Below are positions 45,896 through 56,393 of a DNA stretch of 64,000 bases, piece after piece. The translations under genes were made by a program, and so were the position numbers. Source of the DNA: Phytoseiulus persimilis. Its lineage: Eukaryota > Arthropoda > Arachnida > Mesostigmata > Phytoseiidae. The stretch is from the NCBI GenBank assembly GCA_037576195.1, contig CM075104.1, forward strand, positions 25,870,211 through 25,934,210, read 5' to 3'. The first letter of the stretch is position 1, and every line of letters begins with the position of its first letter. Under the pieces are notes generated by a model. That model saw nothing but the letters and a program-made list of their open reading frames with translations. It was not told the origin of the DNA and did no database searches.

Positions 45896-46438
45896 TGACC
45901 CAACCCCTCGAAAGGGAGGCTTCCGCCCAAAGCCCCCCTCAATTTGTTTTCGACAGTTCTATCTTCAGTGCTCCGGAATGCCTCTCGAGAAATGATATCG
46001 ATGCATGTTCGGCCACGTGGAGTCAATATCTCAGGATCGGTTATTATTTCAAGATTTTCAAATTGATTTCGCATAAATTCGATATTTTTTTTCTTTTTGA
46101 GGGGTTCTTTCAGGTTCCAATTGAAATCACCGCATAGAATCATTGAAGTTCTCTGGTTTTGTATACCAGGAGACAGAACATGGTCATATTTCAGCAGGAA
46201 CTCTTCAATGAGTTCGAACGATGTTCTCGGATTTATGTATTAGTTGGTTACGTAGGAGTATTTTACAGGCACGAATGTCACCAGGATCTTCATCAATGAG
46301 ATCTGGTGCAATTGTGGGAGTTGCTTGCGTAGGTGCTCCTCTGCGTTCGTGAATAGCAGCTCCACCTGTCGACCACGGGGTCAACCGTGGACCCCCTGAG
46401 CGACTTCGTTGAAGTTTATGGACTGCCGTGCCCCAGTG
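45896..46438 (-). pseudogene. LINE-B endonuclease fragment, unit 3 (second)
   Basis: Duplicate of 42781-43323, preceded by the T9/G21 tract at 45858-45895. Confidence 0.63.
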
Positions 46439-47405
46439 GGTCGATCACCGACCATCGATTTCTTGGAGCGATTCCGGGACCAATCCGACCTTCACTTTTC
46501 AAGTCTGGAGGAGTGATTCCGGGACCGATCTGACCATCACTCTCCCAAGTCTGGAGAGGTGATTCCGGGACTAGACATCATTTTCCGTAGTACGGCAATA
46601 AAATTTCCGTACCACCCGGTACAGAAATTAATTCTTCGTACCCTGGGTCCGAGGATCCTCACTACTTATGATCGGCTTCGTCCGTCAGTTTGTCCGAATT
46701 CCTCCTGGAATACATGGGGGTGATTCCGGCAACAATCTGAGCATACTTTTCTGAGTCTGGAGGAGTGATTCCGGAACCAATTTGAGCATACTTTTCTGAG
46801 TCTGGTGGGTTTATTCCAGGACGCGTATGACAATATCTTGCTGAGTCTGGAGGAGTGATTCCGGCACCAATCTGGCCATTACTTTCCATGTCTGAAGGGG
46901 TGATTCCGGGATCAATCTGACCTTCACATTTCAAGTCTGGAGGGGTGATTCCGGGACCGCTCTCACCATTATCGGTAGCCGTGGAGCCGATCTTGCAGCC
47001 TTTACTTTCCCGGGTCTAAGGGGCGATTCCGGCACCAATCTGACCATTAATTCCGAAGTCTGGAGGGGTGATTTCGGGACCGATCTGACCATTGCTTTCC
47101 AAGTCTGGAGAGTTGATTCCGGGATCAATCTGACCATTACTTTCCAAGTCTTTTTTTTTTTTTCTTTTGCGGGGATCAGGATTAAAAATGCGTGATGCAG
47201 ACCGAGCCACAGCCCCGCTCGGTACTGTGGGAGTCGCATACCCACTAAAAACCTAGTGTCTCCCCAACCTTCACTTTTCGGGTGAAGGTCCGCCACCCAT
47301 GGCCGGAACTGCGTTGGCATAACTTCGTTTACTTTCCAAGTCTGGAGGAGGGATTCCGGGACCATTCCGACCTTCACTTTTCAAGTCTGGAGGTGTGATT
47401 CCGGA
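46439..47405. repeat. ~45 bp minisatellite block, unit 3 (second)
   Basis: Full-length counterpart of the unit 2 block, again with two monomers in the first run, interrupted by LINE-C at 47152-47328. Confidence 0.87.
47152..47328 (-). mobile_element. LINE-C 3' end in the minisatellite, unit 3
   Basis: Same insertion as at 28070-28245, flanked by the same 15 bp duplication (47137-47151 and 47329-47343). Confidence 0.75.
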
Positions 47406-48667
47406 ACCGACAATACTTTAACTACCATCACTTCATTGTCATTGACCTATGACGAGACACGGAGATTCACCACATGAAATTCAACTCGAATTCAAATTTC
47501 CCTCGCTCCGGAAAGAATCTCAAAGGCCTCCCGCTGCGATTTTTTCGTTCCCATTTTTTCGTTCCACTCCCAGTTACACCCCAGTAAACACGCCCGAAGA
47601 AAAGCGCATTTCTGCGCTAAAAGAGAGGATGCTGGTAAACTTCAAATCGATCAAAGAGGAGCTGAGGGTCAACGACAGCCTCATATTCGTAGGTCAGGCC
47701 TGTTTCATTCCGAAGACGAGGAATGATGTAGGAATACACCTCAGAAAGACGGAGTCTCGCCCGCGCAGAAGTTTCTGCGTGGAATCACTCGGTCAATGTT
47801 ACCAGCGCCGAACGAAACATTACGACCGCGGATCCCGGATCAGATGGAGAGTCAAATGGCGAGACGACGACAAGCCAGAAGGAACAGCATGACCGCGGCG
47901 TATCGAACCTACCATCACTCCATGTCGGGAACAGGGTGCGAATGCAGCTAATCGGGTTCGCGAAGAAGTGGGAGGTCGCCACAGTGATTCGAGCATTCCA
48001 GAACGCATGAGGTGCGTCAGGAGAACGGTGACAATGTTGCCAGAAACCGAAGACAGTTGAGAAGAGCACCGTCGCAGAAAGAGGCGACGAGGACGGAGGA
48101 TGCGGGCCAGATCCCGCAGCCCGGAAAAATGTTGTTCCCGAAAGTTCCGTCCCCCGAAATCAAGAGGAGACACACGATGCGAGAAAAGCAGGAAGAAACA
48201 GCGAGCGAGTCCAGGAAAAGAATATGGAGATCGCCGGTATCGAGCGGACCAGAAAAGCGACAGAAAGACAGAGCAACAACAGAGGATGCTCCGACAACGA
48301 GAAGTGGAAGAGCAATAGTACGACCAACAAGATTTGGTTACTGAGTGAGGCATTGTACATATGGAGCTGAGGGGGCAGGAAGGATCAGCACGGTTTGACG
48401 TATGCCTACGTCAACACAACTGAATCTCGGTCACATAATTTAGAGGGTCGTATTTGAAGTCTTGAAGATCACAGGAACAATTGTGGAATGATTTTAATAA
48501 TACTGTATGAAAAAGTGAGAACAGTTGAAAGCACGGAGATGTCGGTAGATCGCCGTTTGGCGCCCCATCGCGCCCTCCCCTTCATCGTCGAAGGGGAGTC
48601 TGCTAGCAGTCAATGATAAACAGTTCAGTTGTATATCACAATCACCGGGACGGAGAATAATATACTT
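47406..48667 (+). mobile_element. Gypsy-B: pre-integrase, integrase-end and terminal pieces, unit 3
   Basis: 47406-47616 is unassigned spacer as in unit 2. From ~47617 it carries the pre-integrase region, the integrase C-terminal tail (to ~48344) and the terminal part to ~48667. Broken. Confidence 0.73.
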
Positions 48668-48832
48668 GAGAGCTCCCTTTCAAGACTGGTCCCGGATCAC
48701 CCCCAAATCTTCCAGAAAAGTGCGGACAAACTGACAAACTTACAGACGAAGCCGATGATAGTACGGATTTAGTATCCTTCCAGTTACAGACTAAAAAACG
48801 GTGCAGATAGTTCTAGGTTGAGAAAAGGGAGC

Positions 48833-48838
48833 TTTATT
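48833..48838 (-). terminator. Polyadenylation signal of SENP-F
   Basis: AATAAA on the minus strand in the shared context. Confidence 0.6.
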
Positions 48839-49365
48839 GATGGACCCAGTAGGTGTTCCAGAACAAGGGGAAACTTGGTCGCTTCGATCATCCATGGAGG
48901 AACATTTCACACAGAGGCTCACAATGAACGAATTTGATGACCGTGTTTTCCTGAGGAGATGTCCCGTCAGATCATTAGCTTGAAATCGACAGTTTTCTGT
49001 ACTGCTGAGACAAGCATGTAGGAACGAAACTCAACTCGGCGCTACAGTTCGCGAAGCTCCGCTTTGAGAAGGATTTCCAGGGCAGTTGACTCTCGGACGG
49101 TGTCTACGCGTTCAACTCTCTGAGTGGCGGGACACACAACTCTGCTGATGCTGCTGGGATCTGTGGAAATTAAAGGTGTGAGTCTCGAAGCATATGATAG
49201 CTGCCGGAGGGCTCGAGCGGGCTGACGAGTTCGCCTGGGCCATTGCCGATCAGTGCATAGAAGAGTGCGTTAGGTGAATGAGCGTGCATAAGAACCACAA
49301 ATAAACCAAAAATGAAAACATCTTACCTCCCGAGGGATTGGGCAAGGAAATGCAACTGGGGATCG

Positions 49366-50202
49366 TTAACAGTGCCAGACGTTGCCATAGCCTGCGCCGA
49401 GCATCTTCCCCTGGGCTATTTCAAACAGCATTCGCTGTCTGAAATAGAGCATGTCGCTCTGGCTGAAGTTCACCTCGAGATCCCGTGCGGCATAATCGGC
49501 GAACTTCAGGGCGAACACACCGCAGTCGAAGTTGTTCGTCTGACGCGGTATGTTCTCCACCGTTTCCAACGACCAGCCCTCGGTCTCGAAGCGGCAGTCC
49601 TTCCTGGTCTGCATCTCCTGAACAAGATATTCCAGCAGACCCCGGAGGCACCGGTCGTTCCTACCTCCGAGGGAGTCCATATAACGGATCTGCTTGCCTC
49701 GGAAGTCGATAACGGCCATGCACCAGTGACCTGGCAAGTGGACCGGGACCAGGAGCAGGTGGTGGTCGAATATGTCCACGTCCTTGGTCCACCGTTGCAC
49801 CGCACTGTATCCCGCCGTTGCGTAGCGTTCGTGAAAGAAGCTGTTGAACGCGTATACCCTCCGCAGCTTCTTGTGCTGACCGTGCGCCACGATCAGGCTC
49901 AGGTATGCGTTGACGATTGAGTCGTTCAGCCAACAGCGTCCACCGAGTGTCTCCAAGTCCGAGACGCGAACTCGCTGCCTCGAGATGGAGACCACAACCT
50001 CGTTCCTAGGTCTTCTGAGGATCGCGTCGGTGAAGCTCATCATCTCGTCGTCGATGGGAGGAGCTTGTGGAGTTTGGAGGACGTCGTCGTCCTTCCTCGA
50101 TCTCTTCCGAGATCCTCCCAGCCCCCGAGAACTCCTCTGACGTTTGCTTCCAGCCGCCACGATGGCGGAGAAGTCGGGTTTCCCTCCAGTGGAATTCATC
50201 AT
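49366..50202 (-). CDS. SENP1/2-like SUMO protease, copy F
   Basis: Full length, triad and Trp160 intact. It is the most changed intact copy: G102S, Y124H, L175M, H264Q and T270A relative to A. It shares 102/124 with D and 175 with B, a mosaic. The last codons and following bases differ more from the other copies than the rest of the gene (CTGCGCCGAGCATCTTCCCCTGGGC). 3' UTR intron 49161-49326. Confidence 0.88.
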   Translation of the reverse strand: MMNSTGGKPDFSAIVAAGSKRQRSSRGLGGSRKRSRKDDDVLQTPQAPPIDDEMMSFTDAILRRPRNEVVVSISRQRVRVSDLETLGGRCWLNDSIVNAYLSLIVAHGQHKKLRRVYAFNSFFHERYATAGYSAVQRWTKDVDIFDHHLLLVPVHLPGHWCMAVIDFRGKQIRYMDSLGGRNDRCLRGLLEYLVQEMQTRKDCRFETEGWSLETVENIPRQTNNFDCGVFALKFADYAARDLEVNFSQSDMLYFRQRMLFEIAQGKMLGAGYGNVWHC

Positions 50203-51817
50203 CGAATGTGTAACAGAGAACTTCGGTCGCCAAACGAACACACGGGCACTCTGGGAGGGAGTGAATCAGAATGACTCTGAAGCTCTTATGAATGATTCCG
50301 TTTTGAACCCTTTCTGTAAGAAAAATGTGGCGAGAGGTCGCTCGGTGGGGTAACTCGTAGCACCGGAGAACCACCCTCCTGATAAGGGTTCTGAAACGAG
50401 AGTCGGAACCTGTTTTCGCGCACCGCAGAGACATTCCGACTTGTGGTGAAGAGCTTGCTCACGGGGAGGTTCGGAGAACGCTCTTCTGCTTCGAGAGTGC
50501 TGTTTGTGCTCCGAACGAGGATGGTTGCGGTTGCCTTCTCGCTGGACCGAAGTATCGCAGATAGTGTTCCGAGCCGTGGGGCACAAAGTACGATGCTCAG
50601 GGGGCGCGGAGAGACCCGCGAGCATCCCATTGACCGTTCATCGCATTTTCTTGAGGAAGACTACTGAAGGAATCGCTTATGGGATGTCGTTGTTCTTCCC
50701 TACAGAGAGTTCCCTCATCTTGAGTAAGCTGTGTGGCGTCCGAGTCACAACAAAGGGTCGCGAAGAGTCTCCTGCCGGGGAAGTGATACAATAACGCGGT
50801 CTCCTGCCATCAACGACGAGCATGGCTGAATTCGACAGCATCACCCATTCCTCCCGCAGATGGGGATACGGATAAAGACCTGATATTCATTTCAGCCAGA
50901 TCCGTCTCGGGCCCACCAAGAGCGTGTGAGGAACGTACGATGAAGTCATGGAAGGAATAATGCCCCATCACGGCCTAGCTCACGGCAGGGCTATTGTGCT
51001 CGACGGATGACTTCAACCCCACCTCATTCGGTGTGGTTTGAGAGTTACGAATGGAAGGAAGAGAGAATGAATATCTGGAAGAGAGCTTCTCCCTCCGAAA
51101 CGCATTGGTGGAAGACCCGTTAGTGAATCCAGAGCTGTGCACAAAGTGGCCTCAGCGGTTCTCTCGTCGAGCACGTGGACACCGATCTCACTTTGTAGAC
51201 ATGACGACGCTCTCCGCAAGCGGACTAAGACGTACTCCTGAGAGCAATGGGTCGGCAGTCGTTCCTGGATATCTGTAAGAGTTCAGTCCCTCCTTCGAGA
51301 ATCCGTCGGATGTCTTCGTTCACCATCCACTGTAGAAGACCTCTAGTGAAAAGCGGGTGTCTCTCGTCGATTCAGATAACTCTTGATAGGCAAAGCGTTC
51401 CTCGGAATGCAACATTGCCCTGAGCATCGTACTTTGTGCCCCACGGCTCGGAACACTATCTGCAATACTTCGGTCCAGCGAGAAGGCAACCGCAACCATC
51501 CTCGTTCGGAGCACAAACAGCACTCTTGAACCAGAATAGCGTTCTCCGAACGTTCCCGTGAGCAAGCTCTTCACCACAAGTCGGAATGTTTCTGCGGTGC
51601 GCGAAAACAGGTTCCGGCTCTCGTTTCAGAACTCTTATCAGGAGGGGGGTTCTCCGGTGCTTCGAGTTACCCCACCGAGCGACCTCTCGCCACATTTTTC
51701 TTACAGAAAGGGTTCAAAACGGAATCATTCATAAGAGCTTCAGAGTCATTCTGATTCACTCCCTCGCAGAGTGCCCGTGTGTTCGTTTGGCGACCGAAGT
51801 TCTCTGTTACACATTCG
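50203..51817. promoter_or_regulatory. Shared intergenic region between SENP-F and SENP-G
   Basis: Third copy of the divergent intergenic region, with slightly more substitutions than the other two. Confidence 0.48.
50286..50630 (-). CDS. Upstream ORF before SENP-F (uncertain)
   Basis: Same 114-codon frame as at B and D with one residue change (D to N in TSRDVSA). An overlapping 119-codon frame is also open here only. Confidence 0.22.
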   Translation of the reverse strand: MGCSRVSPRPLSIVLCAPRLGTLSAILRSSEKATATILVRSTNSTLEAEERSPNLPVSKLFTTSRNVSAVRENRFRLSFQNPYQEGGSPVLRVTPPSDLSPHFSYRKGSKRNHS

Positions 51818-52654
51818 ATGATGAATTCCACTGGAGGGAAACCCGACTTCTCCGCCATCGTGGCGGCTGGAAGCAAACGTCAGAGGAGTTCTCGGGGGCT
51901 GGGAGGATCTCGGAAGAGATCGAGGAAGGACAACGACGTCCTCCAAACTCCACAAGCTCCTCCCATCGACGACGAGATGATGAGCTTCACTGACGCGATC
52001 CTCAGAAGACCTAGGAACGAGGTTGTGGTCTCCATCTCGAGGCAGCGAGTTCGCGTCTCGGACTTGGAGACACTCGGTGGACGCTGTTGGCTGAACGACT
52101 CCATCGTCAACGCTTACCTCAGCCTGATCGTGGCGCACGGCCAGCACAAGAAGCTGCGGAGGGTATACGCGTTCAACAGCTTCTTTTACGAACGCTACGC
52201 AACGGCGGGATACAGTGCGGTGCAACGGTGGACCAAGGACGTGGACATATTCGACCACCACCTGCTCCTGGTCCCGGTCCACTTGCCAGGTCACTGGTGC
52301 ATGGCCGTTATCGACTTCCGAGGCAAGCAGATCCGTTATCTGGACTCCCTCGGAGGTAGGAACGACCGGTGCCTCCGGGGTCTGCTGGAATATCTTGTGC
52401 AGGAGATGCAGACCAGGAAGGACTGCCGCTTCGAGACCGAGGGCTGGTCGTTGGAAACGGTGGAGAACATACCGCGTCAGACGAACAACTTCGACTGCGG
52501 TGTGTTCGCCCTGAAGTTCGCCGATTATGCCGCACGGGATCTCGAGGTGAACTTCTGCCAGAGCGACATGCTCTATTTCAGACAGCGAATGCTGTTTGAA
52601 ATAGCTCACGGCAAGATGCTCGGGACAGGCTATGGCAACGTCTGGCACTGTTAA
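51818..52654 (+). CDS. SENP1/2-like SUMO protease, copy G
   Basis: Full-length rightward copy at the array end; triad and Trp160 intact. Differences from A: D39N (next to the basic cluster), G102S and S247C. Downstream it follows the B/D/F-type flank: 3' UTR intron 52694-52848, then the ~55 bp UTR segment that A, C and E lack. It may represent the pre-amplification locus more closely than the others. Confidence 0.89.
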   Translation: MMNSTGGKPDFSAIVAAGSKRQRSSRGLGGSRKRSRKDNDVLQTPQAPPIDDEMMSFTDAILRRPRNEVVVSISRQRVRVSDLETLGGRCWLNDSIVNAYLSLIVAHGQHKKLRRVYAFNSFFYERYATAGYSAVQRWTKDVDIFDHHLLLVPVHLPGHWCMAVIDFRGKQIRYLDSLGGRNDRCLRGLLEYLVQEMQTRKDCRFETEGWSLETVENIPRQTNNFDCGVFALKFADYAARDLEVNFCQSDMLYFRQRMLFEIAHGKMLGTGYGNVWHC

Positions 52655-53170
52655 AGGTCCCCAGATGCATTTCCTTGCCGTATCCCTCGGGAGGTAAGAT
52701 GTTTTCATTTTTTTTTTCTTTTGTGGTTCTCATTCACGCTCATTCGCCTAACGCACTCTTCTATACACTGATCGGCAAACTCGTGAGCCCGCTCAAGCCC
52801 TCCGGCAGCTATCATATCCTTCGAGACTCACACCTTTGATTTCCACAGATGCCAGCAGCACCAACAGAGTTGTGTGTCCCGCCACTCAGAGAGTTGAACG
52901 CGTAGACACCGTCCGAGAGCCAACTGCCCTGGAAATCCTTCTCAAAGGGGAGCTTCGCGAACTGTAGCGCCGAGTTGAGTTTCGTTCCTACATGCTTGTC
53001 TCAGCAGTACAGAAAACTGTCGATCTCAAGCTAATGATCTGACGGGACATCTCCTCAGGAAAACACGGTCATCAAATGCGTTTATTGTGAGCCTCTGTGT
53101 GAAATGTTCCTCCATGGATGATCGAAGCGACCAAGTTTCCCCTTGATCTGGAACACCTACTGGATCCATC

Positions 53171-53176
53171 AATAAA
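53171..53176 (+). terminator. Polyadenylation signal of SENP-G
   Basis: AATAAA in the shared context, 517 bp after the stop codon (~360 nt in the spliced transcript). Confidence 0.6.
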
Positions 53177-53264
53177 GCTTCATTTTCTCAACCTGAAATT
53201 ATCTGCTCCGTTTTTTTGTCTGTAACTGGATGGATACTAAATACTGACTATATATAATCAGCTT

Positions 53265-53385
53265 CGTCTGTAAGTTTGTCAGTTTGTCCGCACTTTTCTG
53301 GAAGATATGGGGGTGATCCGGGACCAATCTAAACATACTCTTCCGAGTCTGGAGAGGTGATTTTGGGACGAATCTTGGAAGGGAG
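53265..53385. repeat. Short seed of the ~45 bp minisatellite at locus G
   Basis: Two diverged monomers (GGGTGATCCGGGACCAATCT, then GGTGATTTTGGGACGAATCT) next to GGCTTCGTCTGTAAGTTTGT, the same neighbour as in the large arrays of units 2 and 3. It looks like the unexpanded state. Confidence 0.6.
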
Positions 53386-53712
53386 CTCTAGGTATATGAC
53401 TCTCCGTCCCGGTGATCGTGATATACAACTGAACTGTTTATCATTGACTACCAGTAGACTCCCCTTCGACGATGAAGGGGAGGGCGCGATAAGGCGCCAA
53501 ACGGTGATCCACCAACTTTCCGTCCTTTCACCAATTCTCAGTTTTTCTTAGAGTATTATCCATACCATTCCACAATTGTTGCTCTTGCTCCAATACTCCA
53601 AATACGACCCTCTAAATCATGTGATGGAGATTCAGTTGTGTTGCCGTAGGCATACGCCAAACCGTACTGAACCTTCCTGCCCCCTCAGCTTCGTATGTAC
53701 AATGCCTCACGA
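53386..53712 (-). mobile_element. Gypsy-B terminal remnant, inverted, at locus G
   Basis: Matches the non-coding gypsy-B end beside SENP-B/D/F (13330-13586 and counterparts), in opposite orientation, as the palindrome predicts. No coding part is present. Broken. More diverged than the array copies, hence older. Confidence 0.7.
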
Positions 53713-53739
53713 GAGTCGGGTCCCGACAAGTCCGATATC

Positions 53740-53890
53740 CGTATTTTGAACCCCATGTGCAGGAGATTCGGGGAGGGCTGCCGAATTCCGACATGCTCGG
53801 CGTTGACGACAGCAGACAGCATTCTTGTATTACTTGCCCCGCCGAAGACTCTTCGCGACCCTTTGTTGTGACCCGGGAGTCCGGGAGCCT
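53740..53890 (-). repeat. Diverged inverted copy of SENP spacer sequence
   Basis: Complement of part of the 815 bp spacer (compare 15650-15800): shared GTCACAACAAAGGGTCGCGA, GTCAACGCCGAGCATG and CGGATAT. It shows that SENP upstream DNA also lies beyond the gypsy-B remnant. Confidence 0.6.
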
Positions 53891-55853
53891 CACAGCTCAT
53901 TCTGAATGAGCGTGGGGAGGGAGAACGATATTCCCTGTGCGACGATTGTAGAACTGCCTTGTCTTCCTCTCCAAACCGTGGCTGTGAACTCGGGCGAGCT
54001 GAATCTGATGTGCTTTGAAACAACCACAAGAGTATTCTCAAAAGAACCTTCATGAAAGATTTCACAACTTCACCTGACCAGCCTCATGATCTCGAGAATC
54101 ACGTGTTTTCAGTTTGGAAAGCCTCATGCTATTCACGCAATCGGGGATGATCAAGTCGAGAGTGCGGGAAATCAAGGCGATGAGCTGTTATGCCTGGTGT
54201 GTGCTGATCGCCAAATCTTGCCCGCTTGTCTCGGTCTAGGATCAAGAGTGATGCAGGAGCTCCTTCGTTGCGAGGTCGATTTCCGCAAGATATTCCATTT
54301 TCTCAGAGTGACGTCACCCTGAACGAATCGCCCCTCTAGCGCTCTCCCCTACATGCCGACACAATACAGAATTTCACTCTTCGACTTCAGATTCACCCAA
54401 AGAATCCCAAGTTGTTGAAGGCCCACCTTCGAATCTACCGGATCCGTAAGCTGAACATCCTGAAGCTCGCTGGTGCTTCACGGAGTGCAAGAGAATTCTT
54501 CTTCCTCGTCTCGTCTGGTCAGGCGCGTCGGATTTGAGAGAACTCGAATGAATTGCTAAAACCTTGTTTCAAACATCGGAAGATACCATCGGTCAAAACT
54601 CGAATGTATTCCTCTAGACATCCGGGGGGGGGGGAAGGGATTTCACAGTTGCTCGTATGACTCCACCTGGAGACGCGAATCACCAATAACGACCGCGTAC
54701 CCGTCACTAGACACATACGCGAAATGGTTTCGAGTTCGAATAAACGGATCCGAATCGATGATTTTCTCCCACCAGGATATCTCTCGGAGCAGTTAGTTTC
54801 CTCCCATAGACCACGTCCTGTTGGGATCACATGCTGCCTCCTTAGGTCCCTATGCAAAGTTCCTCATGAGGAACGTTACTCCAACGCGAAACTGGAGGCT
54901 GTGTTGGCAACTCTACGAAACGCGGCGCTTCCCGATCCTCTTCGCGGCGGCGACCTCGTTCAGTCTCGTACGAGAAGTGAGCGGGTCTTGTTAGGGATCA
55001 TCCCCAGTCTTCACCGAGGTGATGATCGGTTGGTTTCAGGCTACTTGACATGCGGATTCCTACGACAAGCACTGTGAGCTCTCGTAGAGCGGGCTCTGTT
55101 AGACGGGCGATCTCTAACAGGCAGGCGGACATAGACCATTTGGAAAAAAACTGGGCCATCGCCCATGAAAGGGCTCGTCACAGTCAGGTAAGAAAGCGGA
55201 TGAACGCTCCTCGAATATTGGGTAAGCTCTATTGGTCTTATTCGCTGTCGAGCACTGCGCGGAAGAGTTAAGAGTCCCCCCCCGTGCGTGTTCGGAGTCT
55301 CAAGTGGGATCAACCCGGAGTCATTTAAGTTTTAGAAATTGCATCAATCAGCCCAAAGATAGGCCCTCAGGCGCGTGGATCACGTTGCTCAGCGCACGAC
55401 CATCTCTAAGTCGTCAAGCCGCCGCACTCTTTATGGCCGTGTCAGACCTTTGGGTCCGAGCCGGAGATCCGTTGGCCAGACCCCCGCGGCTCGAGATTTG
55501 ACAGTGACGATTTCAATCTGGGAGAACTCTCGGAGGCAGCTTCGACCTGGCGGGTACGCTGCGCACGGTTGTTCGCGCTCTGCGACCTCTCCTTGCTCTT
55601 GCCCCCTTACTTCAGGGCTTGGTGTCTTCCAACCGCAACCTCGCCCCAGTATGAATTCTCTCCCAGCTGCCCAGCCCACGGTGTTACCTGTCCCTCCGTG
55701 CACCCAATCCCCGGGACCCTCTGCTTGTCCCTATCCATCCGGGAATTCACTCGAGAAGGTTTGCCCATTCATCTAGCAAGATCTCATAGGCTCGCATCAA
55801 ACACGCCGGAAATGCGAAATTGGCGGACGGGGATATTTCTGGAGCCACCCGAC
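53891..55853. other. Unassigned single-copy stretch
   Basis: No recognised gene, repeat or transposon. ORFs up to 133 codons exist on both strands (for example 54724-55077 and 55375-55776, the latter Pro/Ser-rich) but show no motif I know and no repeated neighbour. A G9 run lies near 54627. Confidence 0.4.
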
Positions 55854-56358
55854 CAGTAGCGTAACAAGCGGAGGGTCGGACCGCCCCGGGCACCACGTGA
55901 CCGATCAGCCCCGAGGGCACCATTTCTAGCTTTCCACTAGACCTCCTGAAGTTCATTAGGAAGTACAATCTCGAACATCCCAAACATTCACATTTCCTTC
56001 GGCCCTCTCTCTGAGCGTAGCTCTGAGCTGTGGGAGAAGCTTCGGAATTGATCAAGTCATATCTCCGTTCACTATGGGGCAATAGCGGCTCTCGAATCTG
56101 GCGATTCTGTCGATCGAGCATGATCTCTCCAATAACATTGATATTGGCGATGCGATCAATGAAGTTGCGGTCATGAGAACCCTCAAGGTTCACTTTTTGA
56201 GCTTGGACCCGTCTGGATGATAAATTCCCTGGAGGAATCAGTTCATTTGATATTTTGATTCATGCAAACCTAGCTCATGTTTTCTGACTCGGTGTGAGGG
56301 GGGGGGGCGTCATTTTCGTTGACCGCCCCGGGCACCAGAGACCTTTGTTACGCCACTG
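55854..56358. mobile_element. hAT-like MITE (505 bp)
   Basis: Starts CAGTAGCGTAACAA and ends in the complement of CAGTGGCGTAACAA: a 14 bp terminal inverted repeat with one mismatch. A nearby CCGCCCCGGGCACC occurs at both ends, in direct orientation. It is flanked by 8 bp duplications, CACCCGAC (55846-55853) and CGCCCGAC (56359-56366), one mismatch. The 8 bp duplication and CAGNGGCG ends are typical of the hAT superfamily. There is no transposase, so it is non-autonomous. A G9 run lies near 56298. Confidence 0.75.
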
Positions 56359-56393
56359 CGCCCGACTACTGTGCTCTACGGGCCAATTCGCTT

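Larger units (their letters stand above)
44064..47179. repeat. Direct duplication in unit 3, second copy
   Basis: Nearly identical to the first copy; the one difference found by eye is a T run of nine rather than ten beside the G tract. The junction (GGGGATCAG then TCGAATTTG) shares the dinucleotide AG with both parental sites, a short microhomology. Either very recent or an assembly artefact. Confidence 0.93.
31956..51039. repeat. Ampliconic unit 3 (19,084 bp, with internal duplication)
   Basis: Tandem copy with the unit 2 layout, lengthened by a 3.1 kb direct duplication (40948-44063 and 44064-47179). It carries SENP-E (+) and SENP-F (-). Its Tc1 and LINE-A copies have private substitutions, so it is not simply a collapsed duplicate of unit 2. 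Confidence 0.92.
48345..53712. repeat. Palindrome F|G: inverted SENP arms, longer than the others
   Basis: Arms 48345-50602 and 51418-53712 around the 815 bp spacer. Pairing continues past the SENP 3' UTR into the gypsy-B end, because copy G has no gypsy-A insertion. The outer part is visibly more diverged than the gene part. Confidence 0.85.
51040..53890. repeat. Terminal partial unit 4 (right edge of the array)
   Basis: It begins in phase with the other units and carries SENP-G. Downstream of that gene it follows the sequence seen beside the leftward copies (B, D, F): it has no gypsy-A and leads directly into the gypsy-B end in inverted orientation. The array therefore ends here, and recognisable array homology stops near 53890. 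Confidence 0.85.

Noticed and set aside
51746-52708. A 320-codon antisense ORF across SENP-G, with 200-235-codon versions at the other copies
   Set aside because: It is the complement of the conserved protease frame, with no motif; its openness follows from SENP codon use.
55375-55776. 133-codon Pro/Ser-rich ORF in the single-copy flank
   Set aside because: An equally open antisense frame exists, with no motif and no homolog in the window; likely GC-rich chance ORF.
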